The translations under genes and the position numbers were made by a program. 64,000 bases of DNA. It comes from Desulfosporosinus sp. GTDB lineage: Bacteria > Bacillota > Desulfitobacteriia > Desulfitobacteriales > Desulfitobacteriaceae. The notes beneath the pieces were generated by a model, which worked only from the letters and a program-made list of their open reading frames with translations, was not told where the DNA came from and searched no databases. Location: NCBI GenBank assembly GCA_003513495.1, contig DOPM01000022.1:62001-126000 (forward strand), in the 5' to 3' direction. Numbering within the stretch: the stretch's first letter is position 1; each line of letters starts with the position of its first letter. Shown here piece after piece: positions 41,779 to 50,890 of the stretch.

Positions 41779-43080
41779 ATGGCAAACGCATCCGTTTCGA
41801 TGGTAAAAGTAACTGATGTTTACGAGTCTCTACAGGAGTGTCTAAAATTAAGTGAAGGGCTAGCAGGATTAAACACCAACGACAGAATTTTGATTAAGCC
41901 TAACATAGTTAGTTGGGATTTTGACCTACCGTTTCCGCCCTATGGCGTGGTTACCACCAGTGTTGTACTCAATGCCCTGGTTCGCATTCTGGCTGAACAT
42001 GGTTTTAGAAACTTAACCATTGGAGAAGGTGCCCTTCCGGGGTTAAGTCCTGATGGAGATGCGGTGTACGAGGCTCTCGGATACAAAAAATTGCAAGAGC
42101 GCTATGGAGTTAAATTAGTTGACTTTAACCAGGAAGAGTTTGTGGCGATAGATTATGGCGACGGATTTAAGCTTGATATTGCCAAACAGGCCTTAGAAGC
42201 AGACAAAATCATTAACGTCCCTGTGTTAAAAACCCACAACCAAGCTAGGGTGTCTTTAGGGATTAAAAACCTTAAAGGTTGTCTCAATAAAAAGTCTAAA
42301 CAGTATTGCCATGGCGTGGGCGATGAGGAACTTAGTCGTACCTTTCCCCGCATTATCGATAAACTCCCAGTTGCTTTGACGATAATCGATGGCCTTTATA
42401 CCCTAGAAAAAGGTCCTGGACCAACTGGAAAAGCATTTAGAAAGGATCTATTAATAGCTTCTCGGGATCCTTTTGCCTGTGATCTTGTAGGAGCAGCTAT
42501 TCTTGGTTACCCGGCTAAAGACGTGGCCCATTTGATTAATTATGCTAAAAGCCACGGGCGTAGTTTGGAGTTGGCTGATTATGAAGTGAAAGGAGAGAGT
42601 GTGGCGGATCATCAGGAGTATGTAACCTATGATTGGGAGTGGTCAGAAAAGGATACCGGCCCGGCTGGGTTTGAAAAGCGTGGTATCACCGGGCTGGCAA
42701 TCCGTAAGTATGATAGTAGTCTGTGTACGGGCTGTTCGGTACAGTATAATCCTATGTTGATCCTTCTCTCTTCCGCATTTAAAGGGCAGCCTTTCCCAAA
42801 TGTTGAGGTTGTAAGCGGTAAGCAACAACTGGCAGCTAAAGGTTTTGACAACACTGTGCTCTTTGGGAAGTGTGCTTGTCATCTTAACAAGAATAATCCC
42901 AATATCAAAAAGGCTATTCCGATTTGGGGATGTCCGCCTGTTTTGGGAAAATTCGTTGAGGTATTGGCAAATGAGAAAATTAATTGTGATTATAACGAGT
43001 ATGTACGCTTCCGGCACTACTTGTTCAGTAGGTATAAGGAAAGTGAGGGATTCAATCTCGCTGACTGGTCGGTAAAATAA
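41779..43080 (+). CDS. DUF362 Fe-S protein
   Basis: The 433-aa protein matches DUF362: RILIKPNIVSWD, ADKIINVPVLKTHNQARVSL GIKNLKGCLN, and RDPFACDLVGAAILGY. A C-terminal section has CTGC, FGKCACHLNK and WGCPP, a scattered cysteine set that could bind a cluster. DUF362 members are often fused to ferredoxin domains and are associated with anaerobic redox systems; activity is unknown. It follows the ligase by 45 bases with RBS GAGGGGAG, and precedes fadN2 at 50 bases. Confidence 0.85.
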   Translation: MANASVSMVKVTDVYESLQECLKLSEGLAGLNTNDRILIKPNIVSWDFDLPFPPYGVVTTSVVLNALVRILAEHGFRNLTIGEGALPGLSPDGDAVYEALGYKKLQERYGVKLVDFNQEEFVAIDYGDGFKLDIAKQALEADKIINVPVLKTHNQARVSLGIKNLKGCLNKKSKQYCHGVGDEELSRTFPRIIDKLPVALTIIDGLYTLEKGPGPTGKAFRKDLLIASRDPFACDLVGAAILGYPAKDVAHLINYAKSHGRSLELADYEVKGESVADHQEYVTYDWEWSEKDTGPAGFEKRGITGLAIRKYDSSLCTGCSVQYNPMLILLSSAFKGQPFPNVEVVSGKQQLAAKGFDNTVLFGKCACHLNKNNPNIKKAIPIWGCPPVLGKFVEVLANEKINCDYNEYVRFRHYLFSRYKESEGFNLADWSVK

Positions 43081-43130
43081 CTCGTTCAACTAAAGAAAAA
43101 TTAGTCAACAGAAACGAGAGGAGGATGGAA

Positions 43131-45518
43131 ATGAAGATTCATAAAGCAGCGGTAATTGGGTCAGGCGTGATGGGGAGTACCATTGCAGCGCTTTTGGCCA
43201 ATGCTGGAATCCCAAGTCTGTTATTGGATATTGTCCCTTCCAAACTATCGGAGAAGGAAAAAGCGAATGGGTTAACATTGAAGGATCGTACAGTTCGTAA
43301 TAGCATTGCCCAAAACAATAAGGCGAACTTGTTAAAAATGAATCCAGCCCCATTGTTAGTTCCGGAGTTTGCAGACCGAATTGAGGTGGGAAACTTAAGT
43401 GATGATTTAGGGCGCTTAATTGAAGTTGATTGGGTGATTGAGGTTGTTGTGGAACGGCTTGATATAAAGGTTAATCTTTTTAAAAAGATTGCTGCGCAGG
43501 TCCGCCCAGGAACGATTGTAACTTCTAATACCTCGGGAATTTCTTTGAAATCAATGGTGGAAGGGCTCCCGGAGAGTTTTACTCAGTATTTTCTCGGAAC
43601 ACACTTCTTTAATCCCCCTCGCTACATGAAACTCTTGGAAATTATCCCTGGTCCCAATACCGACCCAGAAGTCATTAAATTTCTATGCGAATTTGGAGAG
43701 CGAGTCTTGGGTAAAGGGGTTGTTATGGCCAAAGATACACCTAATTTTATTGCCAACCGGATTGGTGCCATCGGTTCTCCGGTACTGCTTAAGGAAATGC
43801 TTCGTACTGGCTTAACTGTTGATGAAGTGGATGCCTTGACGGGACCCGTTATGGGACGTCCGAAGAGCGCCTCATTTCGCACGATAGATCTTGTCGGATT
43901 GGATACCTTTATACACTCAAACAATAATGTAGCTAATGGAGTACCTGAAGAAAAAGATAACTTTGTTTTACCGGAGTTTATATTCACCATGCTCAAAAAT
44001 GGTTGGTTAGGAGATAAAACAAGGCAAGGCTTCTATAAAAAGTCCAAAGGGCCAAAAGGTAAGGTTATCGAAGTTCTAGATATTCAAACAATGACCTATG
44101 GTCCACAGAAAACTGTAAGCTTTGCTTCCCTTGAAAAGGCAAAAGCGGCAAGAAGTCTGCCAGAGAAACTTCGTACCTTAGTTAGTGGAGATGACATTGG
44201 TGCAGAGTTTGCATGGAATGTAATAAAACCAACTCTTCTTTATGCAGCTACAATAGCTAAGGATATAGCAGCAGATATTACTGGAATCGATGAAGCTATG
44301 CGCTGGGGTTACAATTGGGAAATGGGTCCCTTTCAATTATGGGATGCACTGGGGGTCAAAGCTACAGCGGATCGGATCCTCTCGGAAGGCGGCACACTTC
44401 CCGAACTTGTGGAAGAGTTACTTGCTAAGGGGTATGAGAGCTTCTATCAGAAGACCGAAGCTGGACAGACGGCGTTTTATAATGCAGGAACCTATCATCA
44501 AAAAACCATAAGCCCATATGCGTTTTCACTGAAAGAAGCTCATAAGGCTGGCAAGGTGATTCTTGGAAATCCAGGGGCAAGCCTGGTAGACCTTGGGGAC
44601 GGCGTAGCCTGTATAGAATTTCACTCGCCGAATAATTCCATCAATGCAGATGTTGTAGAAATGATCTATAAGTCCCTGGAAGAAGTAGAAAAAAATTACC
44701 TAGGACTCGTAATTGGCAATCAAGGAAAGAACTTCTGCGTCGGAGCTAACCTCGTACTTATTCTCCAAGAAGCAGAAAGAAGTAACTGGGAAGGTCTGGA
44801 TTTGGGCGTGCGTGAATTACAAAATGCAACCATGGCCCTGAAATTTGCGAAGAAACCCGTTGTAGCAGCTCCTTTCGGAATGACCCTCGGTGGTGGAACG
44901 GAAATCTGCCTGCATACTCACGCCCTTCAAGCCTCCTCGGAAACCTACATGGGTCTTGTTGAACTTGGAGTTGGCTTAATTCCAGGTGGTGGAGGGACCA
45001 AAGAAATGGCAGTTCGGGCGATGGAAGGAATTCTTCCGGGAATACAAGTCGCTCCGGATTATTTCTTTGCTAAGCGGTTTGAAGCAGTTGCTATGGCACA
45101 GGTATCGACAAGTGCGGAAAAGGCGCGTCAGCTTGGTTTCTTGCGAGACCATGATCGATATAGTATGAATCCCGAACATATCATCTTGGATGCAAAGGCG
45201 CGGGTCATAGATTTGGCTCGTAACTTCCGGCCTAATTTACCCACAAAGGTTAAAATGGGAGGGGCTGGGGTTCGAGCCACCTTGGAAGTTGCCTTATATG
45301 GAATGCGACAAGGAAATTATATTTCGGATTATGATATGTTCTTAGGTAAAAAACTAGCTTATGCCATGACCGGTGGAGATCGCCCAGCAGGCATGCTGGT
45401 GGATGAACAATATCTTTTAGATATTGAGCGTGAAACCTTTATGAGCCTAGTCGGTGAAGCAAAGACCCAAGATCGTATTCGATACATGCTTGCTAAAGGC
45501 AAACCATTACGGAATTAG
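43131..45518 (+). CDS. fadN: 3-hydroxyacyl-CoA dehydrogenase / enoyl-CoA hydratase, second copy
   Basis: At 795 aa it has the same length as the copy at 19961 and is collinear and highly similar to it. Motifs VIGSGVMGSTIAALLANAG, GTHFFNPPRYMKLLE, GNQGKNFCVGANL, TLGGGTEICLH and GLVELGVGLIPGGGGT are kept. Even the translation start region (GAGAGGAGGATGGAAATG) is preserved. It was clearly produced by duplication of fadNA and recruited to the sigma-54 cluster. ATG 43131 is used by analogy; an ATG at 43125 abuts the RBS. Confidence 0.95.
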   Translation: MKIHKAAVIGSGVMGSTIAALLANAGIPSLLLDIVPSKLSEKEKANGLTLKDRTVRNSIAQNNKANLLKMNPAPLLVPEFADRIEVGNLSDDLGRLIEVDWVIEVVVERLDIKVNLFKKIAAQVRPGTIVTSNTSGISLKSMVEGLPESFTQYFLGTHFFNPPRYMKLLEIIPGPNTDPEVIKFLCEFGERVLGKGVVMAKDTPNFIANRIGAIGSPVLLKEMLRTGLTVDEVDALTGPVMGRPKSASFRTIDLVGLDTFIHSNNNVANGVPEEKDNFVLPEFIFTMLKNGWLGDKTRQGFYKKSKGPKGKVIEVLDIQTMTYGPQKTVSFASLEKAKAARSLPEKLRTLVSGDDIGAEFAWNVIKPTLLYAATIAKDIAADITGIDEAMRWGYNWEMGPFQLWDALGVKATADRILSEGGTLPELVEELLAKGYESFYQKTEAGQTAFYNAGTYHQKTISPYAFSLKEAHKAGKVILGNPGASLVDLGDGVACIEFHSPNNSINADVVEMIYKSLEEVEKNYLGLVIGNQGKNFCVGANLVLILQEAERSNWEGLDLGVRELQNATMALKFAKKPVVAAPFGMTLGGGTEICLHTHALQASSETYMGLVELGVGLIPGGGGTKEMAVRAMEGILPGIQVAPDYFFAKRFEAVAMAQVSTSAEKARQLGFLRDHDRYSMNPEHIILDAKARVIDLARNFRPNLPTKVKMGGAGVRATLEVALYGMRQGNYISDYDMFLGKKLAYAMTGGDRPAGMLVDEQYLLDIERETFMSLVGEAKTQDRIRYMLAKGKPLRN

Positions 45519-45529
45519 GGGGGATAAGC

Positions 45530-46687
45530 ATGCAAGAAGCTTATATTATACAAGCTAAACGGACGGCAATTGGAAAATCGGGAAAAGGTTCCTTGGCCCA
45601 AGTTCGTCCGGATGATTTAGGTGCTTACGTTATACAAGATATTCTCAAAAATGTTCCTTCACTTAAAACAAGCGAGATTGATGATTGTGTTATTGGCTGT
45701 TCTTTTCCAGAAGGTGAACAGGGGATGAATGTAGCTAAAATAATGGCTATGTGCGCCGGTCTCCCCATTGATGTCCCGGGGGTGACCATTAACCGTTTTT
45801 GTTCTTCCGGGCTTCAGGCCATTTCTATGGCAGCTGATCGGATTCGTTTAGGTGAAGCGGATATTATGATCTCAGGCGGAGTCGAGAGTATGTCTTTGGT
45901 TCCAATGGGTGGAGCTAAAGTGGCACCCAATCCCTTTATGATCGAGAATTGCCCTGAAGTGTATCTCTCAATGGGTATTACTGCTGAAAACGTGGCCAAA
46001 AAATATGAAGTGACTAGAGAACAGCAAGATGCCTTTGCGGTTGCTAGTCATCAAAATGCATGGGCTGCCCAGAGCAGTGGGCGCTTTGATGAAGAAATTG
46101 TGCCGGTGCTTCTTCCAAGTTGGGGAAAACCGGGTGAAAACTGGTTTAATAAAGACGAGGGAATTCGGCCAGAGACTACATTGGAATCATTGGCAAAACT
46201 CAGACCCGCCTTCTTAAATGGCGGCATGGTAACCGCAGGAAATTCGTCTCAAACCAGTGACGGTGCGGCAATCACACTTCTTATGTCTGAACGAAAAGTT
46301 AAGGAATTGGGCCTTAAACCAATAGCAGTTTGGCGTGGTTTTACAGTCGCAGGGGTTGAACCAGAACTAATGGGCATTGGTCCGATTAAAGCCATCCCTA
46401 AGGTTTTAAAACAAGTTGGGTTAACCCTCGCTGATATCGATCTATTCGAGTTGAATGAGGCTTTTGCTTCTCAATCACTGGCCATCATTAAGACACTGGA
46501 CATTGACTTGGCAAAAGTTAATGTTAACGGAGGGGCAATTGCTTTCGGGCATCCACTTGGCTGTACTGGGGCAAAACTCACCGCCACTCTGTTGCATGAA
46601 ATGACAAAGAGAAAATTGAAATACGGCATGGTTACCATGTGCGTTGGTGGCGGCATGGGAGCAGCTGGAGTGTATGAGCTGCTGTAG
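45530..46687 (+). CDS. fadA: Acetyl-CoA acyltransferase, second copy
   Basis: The 385-aa thiolase is collinear with the copy at 22361: INRFCSSGLQAIS, NEAFASQSLAIIKTLD, GGAIAFGHPLGCTGA and CVGGGMGAAGVYELL. The gap to fadN2 (11 bases) and the GGGGGG RBS mirror the first operon. It ends the pathway by thiolysis. Differences cluster in the loop after residue 125 (substrate-facing in thiolases), which may reflect a different acyl substrate. Confidence 0.96.
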   Translation: MQEAYIIQAKRTAIGKSGKGSLAQVRPDDLGAYVIQDILKNVPSLKTSEIDDCVIGCSFPEGEQGMNVAKIMAMCAGLPIDVPGVTINRFCSSGLQAISMAADRIRLGEADIMISGGVESMSLVPMGGAKVAPNPFMIENCPEVYLSMGITAENVAKKYEVTREQQDAFAVASHQNAWAAQSSGRFDEEIVPVLLPSWGKPGENWFNKDEGIRPETTLESLAKLRPAFLNGGMVTAGNSSQTSDGAAITLLMSERKVKELGLKPIAVWRGFTVAGVEPELMGIGPIKAIPKVLKQVGLTLADIDLFELNEAFASQSLAIIKTLDIDLAKVNVNGGAIAFGHPLGCTGAKLTATLLHEMTKRKLKYGMVTMCVGGGMGAAGVYELL

Positions 46688-46703
46688 AATTTTTGAAGTT
46701 TTT

Positions 46704-46733
46704 GAAACTAAGTGGGGAATTAACCTTAGTTTC
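46704..46733 (+). terminator. Weak hairpin after fadA copy 2
   Basis: GAAACTAAG (46704-46712) pairs perfectly with CTTAGTTTC (46725-46733). No T-run follows. Confidence 0.4.
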
Positions 46734-46811
46734 GGACAAAATTGATCAGGTGAATGAATAAAATCGATAATAATGAAAACAATATAAAGCAGAATAAGGA
46801 GGTGCTTTATA

Positions 46812-47327
46812 TTGCCAATTCAATTATCGCAAAAGGAAAAAACACTTTTAATGGATCAAAGATCCCATGAGGAAACCTGCATCGACAAATACACGAAATA
46901 TGCGAACCAAGCACAAGATGCTCAGTTGAAACAGCTTTTTAGCTCTTATTCAGCTCAGGAACAAGAACATTTAAACACGATCAACCAGATATTGAATGGA
47001 CAGGTGCCCAGTGTAGGCGGACAACAAGGTCAGGGACAACAGGCTCAGAGTCAACAAGGTCAGGGACAACAAGCCCAGAACCAACAGTCAATGACCAGTG
47101 GCGCTCCAACGGCAGTACAAGGGAATTATAACAAAGAGGATGCAAAGCTTTGTCAAGACATGCTAATGACAGAAAAGTACGTCTCCGGTGCCTATGACAC
47201 TGCGGTCTTTGAATTCAGAGATACTAATGTCCGTCAAGTCCTTAATCATATTCAAAAAGAAGAACAGCAACATGGCGAAGGAATTTTCCAATACATGCAA
47301 GGTCAAGGCATGTATCAAGTTCAATAG
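46812..47327 (+). CDS. CotF-like spore coat protein (ferritin-like, split by Gln/Gly-rich repeat)
   Basis: The 171-aa protein has two helical halves of the CotF family (LLMDQRSHEETCIDKYTKYA..., and DAKLCQDMLMTEKYVSGAYDTAVFE...HIQKEEQQHGEGIFQYMQ). They are separated by a Gln/Gly-rich repeat (about residues 73-96) made of two near-identical 12-residue units. CotF-like proteins sit in the spore coat; the paired ExxH-like helices recall ferritin-like folds. Start is TTG 46812 with the very strong RBS AAGGAGGTG. Confidence 0.85.
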   Translation: MPIQLSQKEKTLLMDQRSHEETCIDKYTKYANQAQDAQLKQLFSSYSAQEQEHLNTINQILNGQVPSVGGQQGQGQQAQSQQGQGQQAQNQQSMTSGAPTAVQGNYNKEDAKLCQDMLMTEKYVSGAYDTAVFEFRDTNVRQVLNHIQKEEQQHGEGIFQYMQGQGMYQVQ

Positions 47328-47370
47328 TATTTTTTGTGATACTTAGTTAACCAGTTCTATGTTTGTGTTA

Positions 47371-47412
47371 AAAGACTGTATCCTTAATGAAGGGATACAG
47401 TTTTCTTTTTTT
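47371..47412 (+). terminator. Terminator of the CotF-like gene
   Basis: AAAGACTGTATCCTT pairs with AAGGGATACAGTTTT (one bulge), followed by CTTTTTTT. Confidence 0.75.
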
Positions 47413-47501
47413 ACACTTGATACATTTAAGTATATATAGATATTGTAAGCTACATATACAAAGTTATTTGCTTGTAGCCCAGACAAATTTAAATAAAGGT
47501 A

Positions 47502-47529
47502 TTGAATAAATAATATCATAAGATATAAT
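47502..47529 (+). promoter_or_regulatory. Sigma-A promoter of cadC-cadA
   Basis: TTGAAT (47502-47507) and TATAAT (47524-47529) are separated by 16 bases, directly ahead of the CadC operator. Confidence 0.7.
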
Positions 47530-47531
47530 GT

Positions 47532-47555
47532 ACATATGAACATATAGACATATGT
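47532..47555 (+). promoter_or_regulatory. ArsR/CadC-type operator
   Basis: A dyad with outer arms ACATATG and CATATGT lies immediately after the -10 hexamer. It resembles the AT-rich ATATGAAC-type sites of CzrA/CadC repressors. Confidence 0.7.
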
Positions 47556-47571
47556 TGGGGGGAGAATTATC

Positions 47572-47955
47572 ATGGCTGGCAAGAAAGAGGAATTTGAGAA
47601 CAACCCTGTTTGCGAGATCTTGTGCGTCCATACTGATTTGATTGAATCAGTTCGTGAAACACTCATTCCAGGGGGACAGGTCCATCAATTGGCGGAGTTG
47701 TTTAAAACCCTTGGAGATCCGACACGGGTACGAATTATGGATGCTTTAGCAAAAAATGAATTTTGCGTATGTGACTTAGCAGAACTATTGGAATTGAGTC
47801 AATCTGCTACATCCCATCAATTAAGAGTTCTTCGGAGTAACGATCTCGTAAAATATCGTAGGGAGGGAAAGATGGTTTATTACTCGTTAGATGACGAGCA
47901 TGTATTGGCACTTTACCGTGAGGGCCTAGAGCACATTTCGGAGGGGCGTGGCTAG
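47572..47955 (+). CDS. cadC: CadC-type ArsR-family metal-responsive repressor
   Basis: The 127-aa winged-helix protein has the four thiolate ligands of staphylococcal CadC at conserved spacing: C14 and C18 (PVCEILCVH) in the N-terminal arm and C65 and C67 (EFCVCDLA) in the recognition region. CadC spacing is 4, 47 and 2 in both. It should bind Cd, Pb or Zn and release the operator at 47532. The HTH is LAELLELSQSATSHQLRVLR. RBS GGGGGGAG. It is followed by cadA at 96 bases. Confidence 0.93.
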   Translation: MAGKKEEFENNPVCEILCVHTDLIESVRETLIPGGQVHQLAELFKTLGDPTRVRIMDALAKNEFCVCDLAELLELSQSATSHQLRVLRSNDLVKYRREGKMVYYSLDDEHVLALYREGLEHISEGRG

Positions 47956-48051
47956 AAAACCTAAATATTATTGGAATACACGAACTAAGGACTTCGAACC
48001 GCGACATCGTGGTGACTAACTATATAGATAATTGGTTTGGAGGAGAAAAGA

Positions 48052-50205
48052 ATGAGTCTAGAACAACGAAGCCAAGAACGGATTAAGTATCGGTTAGAAG
48101 GATTAACTTGTGCAAATTGTGCTATTAAGATTGAAAAAGCCTTTTGTTCTGAAGAAATGATTGGAGAAACTTCCCTGAATTTTGCCACTCAAACGGTCTA
48201 TTTGCCTCCAAAAGCCTTAGAAATTGCCCAACGTATTGTTGATCGAATTGAGCCAGGTGTCATATTAAAACCAATAAACCAACTAGGTAAGAATCTACAT
48301 CAACAACAGGAAAGCTCCTTAGACACTATATGGCAAAAAGTTCGTATGCTTGTTGCTAGTTCACTCCTCGCTATAGGACTTTTATTACCCATACTTGGGA
48401 TAAATCTCTCTTTGGTCTTAGAATATACAATCTTTCTGACTGCTTATGTACTTGTAGGATATGAAGTCTTATACACAGCTTTTCGTAATATGACTAGAGG
48501 AGCATTGTTTGATGAAAATTTTCTAATGTCCTTAGGTACAATTGGAGCAATTGCCATTAATCAATTACCCGAAGCGGTTGGGGTTATGTTATTTTACACT
48601 GTTGGAGAATACATTCAAGGTTTGGCGGTTCATCGTTCTCGGAACTCGATTCAGGCCTTAATGGACATTCGACCAGATTATGCGAATCTCGTTCATCAAT
48701 TAGACGTGATAAAGGTCTCCCCTGAAGATGTCCAGGTTGGACAATTAATTTTGGTACGCCCTGGTGAAAAAGTTCCGCTGGATGGGGAAGTGGTTAAGGG
48801 ATCTTCCTTCGTAGATACTTCAGCTTTGACTGGAGAATCTGTTCCCCGAAAGATTGAAGTCGGGGATAGCATATTATCCGGTATGGTTAATTCAAGTGGT
48901 TTGCTTACAATTAAAGTTACCCGACCTTATGCGGAGTCCTCAGTCCAGAAGATTCTTGATCTGGTGGAAAACGCCAGCGCACGCAAAGCGCCCACAGAAA
49001 AGTTTATTACTACATTTTCGCGTTATTACACACCTGCAGTAGTGGTGATTGCTTTAGGAATTGCTATTGTTCCTCCTCTGCTTGGTGCGGGTTCGTTCAG
49101 TGAATGGATTTATCGTGCCTTAACAATTCTCGTTATTTCCTGCCCTTGTGCTTTAGTGATCTCAGTTCCCTTGGGGTATTTCGGCGGGATCGGGGGAGCG
49201 TCTAGACACGGTATACTTGTTAAAGGCGCGAACTTTCTTGAAGCACTGACCAAGGTGAAGACGGTTGTTTTTGATAAGACAGGGACACTAACCCAAGGAG
49301 TTTTCGAAGTTGTAAAACTAAGCCCGGCGAAGGGATTTAGCCCCGAATTTCTGATGGAAATTGCGGCTACTGCGGAATTTCACTCTAGTCATCCAATTGC
49401 CAAATCCATTCGTGACAGTTACGAATTAGCCATAGAACCAGGAACCCTTGAAGATTATAAGGAAATTAGCGGGAAGGGAGTCCAAGCCAAGATCAAAGGG
49501 CTTGATGTTTTAGTAGGAAAGGCCGCTCTATTAACAGAAGCCGGAATTTTGATTCCTGATACTAAGGATAGTAGTCATACTGGAACTTTGGTTCATGCAG
49601 CGGTTTCAGGGGAATATGCCGGTTATATTCTCATAGCGGATCGTCTAAAATCTGGTGCAAAAGAAACTATTAAAGCTTTAGAGAGCTCTGGTATTAAAAC
49701 CGTTATGCTAACAGGGGATCTTCATGCGGTCGCCCAGAATGTGGCTAAAGATTTAGGGATATCCGAATTCTATGCGGATTTACTACCCCAAGATAAGGTC
49801 GCTTGGTTGGAAAGGCTGATGGCAGAAAAGGACCATAAACAAAAAGTGATCTTTGTAGGGGACGGAATTAATGATGCTCCAGTGCTTACACGAGCCGATG
49901 TAGGGATAGCAATGGGGGGATTAGGATCAGATGCAGCCATCGAAGCCGCAGATGTAGTTCTCATGGAAGACCAACCAGCGAAACTCCTTACAGCAATCAA
50001 TATCGCTGGTTTTACCAAGAAGATCATTTGGCAGAACATTTTCTTTGCGTTAGGGATTAAGCTAGGCTTTGTTTTCTTAGGAGCGCTAGGAATAGCTACT
50101 ATGTGGGAAGCGGTATTTGCTGATGTTGGAGTAGCCCTTTTAGCAGTATTGAATGCAACACGAGTGAGGCAGTATACTAGCGGTCCAACCACAAATAAGA
50201 TTTAA
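48052..50205 (+). CDS. cadA: Cd/Zn/Pb-exporting P1B-type ATPase
   Basis: The 717-aa ATPase has one N-terminal heavy-metal domain (LEGLTCANCAIKIEKAF), eight likely TM helices, TGES, the transmembrane metal motif CPC (SCPCALVIS), the phosphorylation site DKTGTLTQG, HP-type SSHPIAKS and the hinge GDGINDAPVL. This is the P1B-2 (ZntA/CadA) pattern. It pumps divalent soft metals out across the membrane. ATG 48052 has RBS TTGGAGGAG. It forms an operon with cadC. Confidence 0.94.
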   Translation: MSLEQRSQERIKYRLEGLTCANCAIKIEKAFCSEEMIGETSLNFATQTVYLPPKALEIAQRIVDRIEPGVILKPINQLGKNLHQQQESSLDTIWQKVRMLVASSLLAIGLLLPILGINLSLVLEYTIFLTAYVLVGYEVLYTAFRNMTRGALFDENFLMSLGTIGAIAINQLPEAVGVMLFYTVGEYIQGLAVHRSRNSIQALMDIRPDYANLVHQLDVIKVSPEDVQVGQLILVRPGEKVPLDGEVVKGSSFVDTSALTGESVPRKIEVGDSILSGMVNSSGLLTIKVTRPYAESSVQKILDLVENASARKAPTEKFITTFSRYYTPAVVVIALGIAIVPPLLGAGSFSEWIYRALTILVISCPCALVISVPLGYFGGIGGASRHGILVKGANFLEALTKVKTVVFDKTGTLTQGVFEVVKLSPAKGFSPEFLMEIAATAEFHSSHPIAKSIRDSYELAIEPGTLEDYKEISGKGVQAKIKGLDVLVGKAALLTEAGILIPDTKDSSHTGTLVHAAVSGEYAGYILIADRLKSGAKETIKALESSGIKTVMLTGDLHAVAQNVAKDLGISEFYADLLPQDKVAWLERLMAEKDHKQKVIFVGDGINDAPVLTRADVGIAMGGLGSDAAIEAADVVLMEDQPAKLLTAINIAGFTKKIIWQNIFFALGIKLGFVFLGALGIATMWEAVFADVGVALLAVLNATRVRQYTSGPTTNKI

Positions 50206-50238
50206 ACTATTTGCTTTTAATAATAGGGGGCAAGTTTC

Positions 50239-50847
50239 TTGTTAGATGTGAAAAATAGTCTTTCTCTACTCTTGTTTCTAATATTTATAATTTCTTATCT
50301 AGGGAAATTAATTATTCTTAAAAAGAAGCACAAAATTCAAGCTAACGTTCTCACAAAGGGAAAAACGGATCTTCAAATAAGAAGATCCGAAGTATTTGTC
50401 AAATTTACCACGTTTATTTGGGGTGTAATGTGGTTTTTACTTTCCATATTAGAACCGATGATTGCTCATTGGTTCGTTCCCATTGTGGAAAATGCTTATT
50501 TGAGTAGTTTAGGCATTTTGACTATGGCGTTGGGTTTAGCAATTTTTATTGTGGCAATGATTTCGATGAAAACATCTTGGCGAGTAGGTATCGATAAACA
50601 AACCCAATCATCGCTGGTAACTGAAGGAATCTATAAGTTTACAAGAAATCCTGCTTTTCTAGGATTTGACTTGATGTTCATTGGGCTTTTTGTCACTTAT
50701 CCCAATATCTTAACCCTAGGTATAGCCGTTCTTAACATTTTGGCAATTCATTATTTAATATTACAAGAAGAAGAACATCTAAAAACTACTTTTCATGAAG
50801 ACTATTTAAAGTATTTCGGTAGTACGAGAAGATACTTTATTTTTTAG
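50239..50847 (+). CDS. Isoprenylcysteine/phospholipid methyltransferase-family membrane protein
   Basis: The 202-aa protein has about five hydrophobic segments and the ICMT/PEMT C-terminal signature: SWRVGID, LVTEGIYKFTRNPAFLGFDL and a terminal LQEEEHLKTTFHEDYLKYF. These methyltransferases use SAM to modify lipids or protein thiols at the membrane; bacterial substrates are usually unknown. Start is TTG 50239 with a GGGGG RBS, 33 bases after cadA, so it may be the third gene of the cad operon. Confidence 0.85.
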   Translation: MLDVKNSLSLLLFLIFIISYLGKLIILKKKHKIQANVLTKGKTDLQIRRSEVFVKFTTFIWGVMWFLLSILEPMIAHWFVPIVENAYLSSLGILTMALGLAIFIVAMISMKTSWRVGIDKQTQSSLVTEGIYKFTRNPAFLGFDLMFIGLFVTYPNILTLGIAVLNILAIHYLILQEEEHLKTTFHEDYLKYFGSTRRYFIF

Positions 50848-50890
50848 TGAGGCTTGAGATTTCAACCTTCTACCGGAGGCATTCAATATT

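Noticed and set aside
46746..46765. FadR-type operator after fadA copy 2
   Set aside because: Only the left half TGAATGAATA matches; the right arm is absent.
46990..47100. Possible CRISPR-like tandem repeat
   Set aside because: The repeated DNA encodes the Gln/Gly-rich repeat of the CotF-like protein in frame; there are no unique spacers.
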